A stretch of DNA of 15,715 nucleotides, taken from contig DATKYV010000167.1 in NCBI GenBank assembly GCA_035528275.1, positions 1 to 15,715 of the forward strand, read 5' to 3'. Numbering within the stretch: position 1 is the first letter of the stretch; each line of letters begins with the position of its first letter. This document shows, one piece after another, positions 15,054-15,715 of this stretch. Under the pieces are notes generated by a model. It did no database searches. It was not told the origin of the DNA and worked only from the letters and a program-made list of their open reading frames with translations. Origin of the DNA: DATKYV01 sp035528275 (GTDB lineage Bacteria; Acidobacteriota; Terriglobia; UBA7540). The translations under genes and the position numbers were made by a program.

Positions 15054-15075
15054 TAGCGCCCACCTTGAGGTGGGC
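15054..15075 (+). repeat. REP-like TAGC hairpin, copy B
   Basis: TAGC (15054-15057) precedes a perfect 7-base-pair stem: GCCCACC (15058-15064) with GGTGGGC (15069-15075), loop TTGA. It is oriented opposite to copies C and D. It lies directly upstream of the ribosome-binding site of the FAD-subunit gene. Confidence 0.75.
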
Positions 15076-15085
15076 ATTGGCTTGT

Positions 15086-15109
15086 GTCCCGGCGAGCCGG
15101 GACGCTACA
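15086..15109 (-). repeat. REP-like TAGC hairpin, copy C
   Basis: Read on the minus strand, TGTAGC (15109-15104) is followed by a perfect 7-base-pair stem, GTCCCGG with CCGGGAC (15103-15097 and 15092-15086), and the loop CTCG. Stem bases differ from the other copies but pairing is kept. Confidence 0.75.
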
Positions 15110-15125
15110 TCCGGCAATCCGCCGT

Positions 15126-15149
15126 GCAGACCTGAAGGTCGGCGCTACA
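15126..15149 (-). repeat. REP-like TAGC hairpin, copy D
   Basis: Read on the minus strand, TGTAGC (15149-15144) is followed by GCCGACC and GGTCTGC around the loop TTCA. Six of seven stem positions pair, with one G/T apposition (a wobble in RNA). It is the copy closest in sequence to copy A at 10186-10209. Confidence 0.75.
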
Positions 15150-15157
15150 GACGCGCG

Positions 15158-15715
15158 TCAGGCGCTGGCCCCCTGTTTCATCAGCCTCCAAATCTTCTCG
15201 GGCTTGAGCGGCATATCAATGTGACGGACTCCCAGCGGCCGCAACGCATCCACCACCGAGTTCACCACAGCGGGTGTGGACCCGATCGTCCCGGCTTCGC
15301 CTACGCCCTTCACCCCCAGTGGATTCACCGGCGTCCGCGTTTGGGTATTCACGTTTTCAAACCAGGAGAACCCGCGCGCCTTGGGCACGGCGTAGTCCAT
15401 CAACTCGCCGGTCAGCAACTGGCCGTTTTCGTCGTAGACGCACTCTTCCCACAGCGCCTGCCCGATTCCCTGGGCCAGGCCGCCGTGAATTTGACCCTCA
15501 ACGAGCAGCGGATTCAGGATGCGCCCGCAATCGTCCACGGCGAAGTAGTTGCGCAGCCGGACCTCGCCCGTCTCCTCGTCGATTTCGGTCACGGCGACGT
15601 GTGCGCCGAAGGGATAGGTGTAATTGGGCGGCTCGAAAACCGATTGCTCGGTCAGGCCGGGCTCGACACCAGGAGGCAACTGGCGCGCGAAATAGGCCTC
15701 GCCCACCACGTCGCC
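15158..15715 (-). CDS. Molybdopterin-binding large subunit (CoxL / xanthine dehydrogenase family), C-terminal part
   Basis: The frame is open to the window edge, showing the last 185 residues of a protein that is usually near 780. Family motifs visible are DDCGRILNPLLVEGQIHGGL (about 51-70 after the window edge), AQGIGQALWEE, LMDYAVPKA, and GVKGVGEAGTIGSTPAVVNSV. The Glu of GVGE is the catalytic base that activates the Mo-bound hydroxyl. The end, DMPLKPEKIWRLM, is typical. The active-site loop that separates true CO dehydrogenase (form I) from other hydroxylases lies outside the window, so the substrate is open. No iron-sulfur (CoxS-like) subunit gene appears between this gene and the FAD subunit gene; it may lie upstream of the window. 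Confidence 0.92.
   Translation of the reverse strand, partial: GDVVGEAYFARQLPPGVEPGLTEQSVFEPPNYTYPFGAHVAVTEIDEETGEVRLRNYFAVDDCGRILNPLLVEGQIHGGLAQGIGQALWEECVYDENGQLLTGELMDYAVPKARGFSWFENVNTQTRTPVNPLGVKGVGEAGTIGSTPAVVNSVVDALRPLGVRHIDMPLKPEKIWRLMKQGASA

Noticed and set aside
15033..15077. Upstream ATG (15077) as the start of the FAD subunit
   Set aside because: It would translate through hairpin copy B. GTG 15032 has GGGAGG at eight bases and matches the family's N-terminus.
15054..15149. Hairpin cluster read as a CRISPR array or attachment site
   Set aside because: Units differ in sequence and orientation, spacing is too short for spacers, and no cas or integrase gene is present.

Overview
The window looks like a piece of an Acidobacteriota (Terriglobia/Solibacteres-like) chromosome. 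Evidence: GC-rich coding bias, an Oar-type TonB-dependent receptor with an N-terminal carboxypeptidase-regulatory domain (very expanded in that phylum), secreted glycosidases, a Cu/Mo-hydroxylase (cox-type) gene set, strong GGAGG ribosome-binding sites with occasional TTG/GTG starts, and REP-like hairpins beginning TAGC. The assignment rests on gene content only.

Left part (1-6204), a probable glycan-use locus. A truncated TonB-dependent receptor gene (minus strand, start 794) is divergent from a RhaT-family sugar transporter gene (plus strand, start best placed at TTG 1249). They are separated by 454 bp carrying promoter-like boxes and three inverted repeats. Converging on the transporter gene is a two-gene minus-strand unit: a secreted protein with an alpha/alpha-toroid look and no family I can name (6204-4600), then a secreted GH36 alpha-galactosidase with both catalytic aspartates (4540-2297). 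A plausible flow is outer-membrane import, periplasmic or surface hydrolysis, then sugar uptake by the RhaT-like permease.

Middle part (6426-12363). A small two-helix membrane protein is followed by a secreted M1 metallopeptidase with a hydrophobic C-terminal tail and a six-helix membrane protein of unknown function. Then comes a minus-strand secreted NPP-type phosphodiesterase/phosphatase gene. It starts head to head with, and possibly overlapping, a CPBP-like membrane protein gene in which most catalytic motif residues are replaced.

Right part (12388-15715), all on the minus strand. An AmrS-type radical SAM gene stands without its usual partners in view. Upstream of it is a molybdenum-hydroxylase set: coxG-like, coxM-like FAD subunit, and the C-terminal end of a coxL-like molybdopterin subunit running off the window. 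Three TAGC-hairpin repeats sit between the coxL-like and coxM-like genes, and a fourth lies at 10186-10209; their stems differ in sequence but keep pairing. No RNA genes, insertion sequences or CRISPR arrays were seen. The most notable items are the covarying hairpin family, the unassigned toroid protein beside GH36, the regulatory region 795-1248, and the catalytically degenerate CPBP-like protein.
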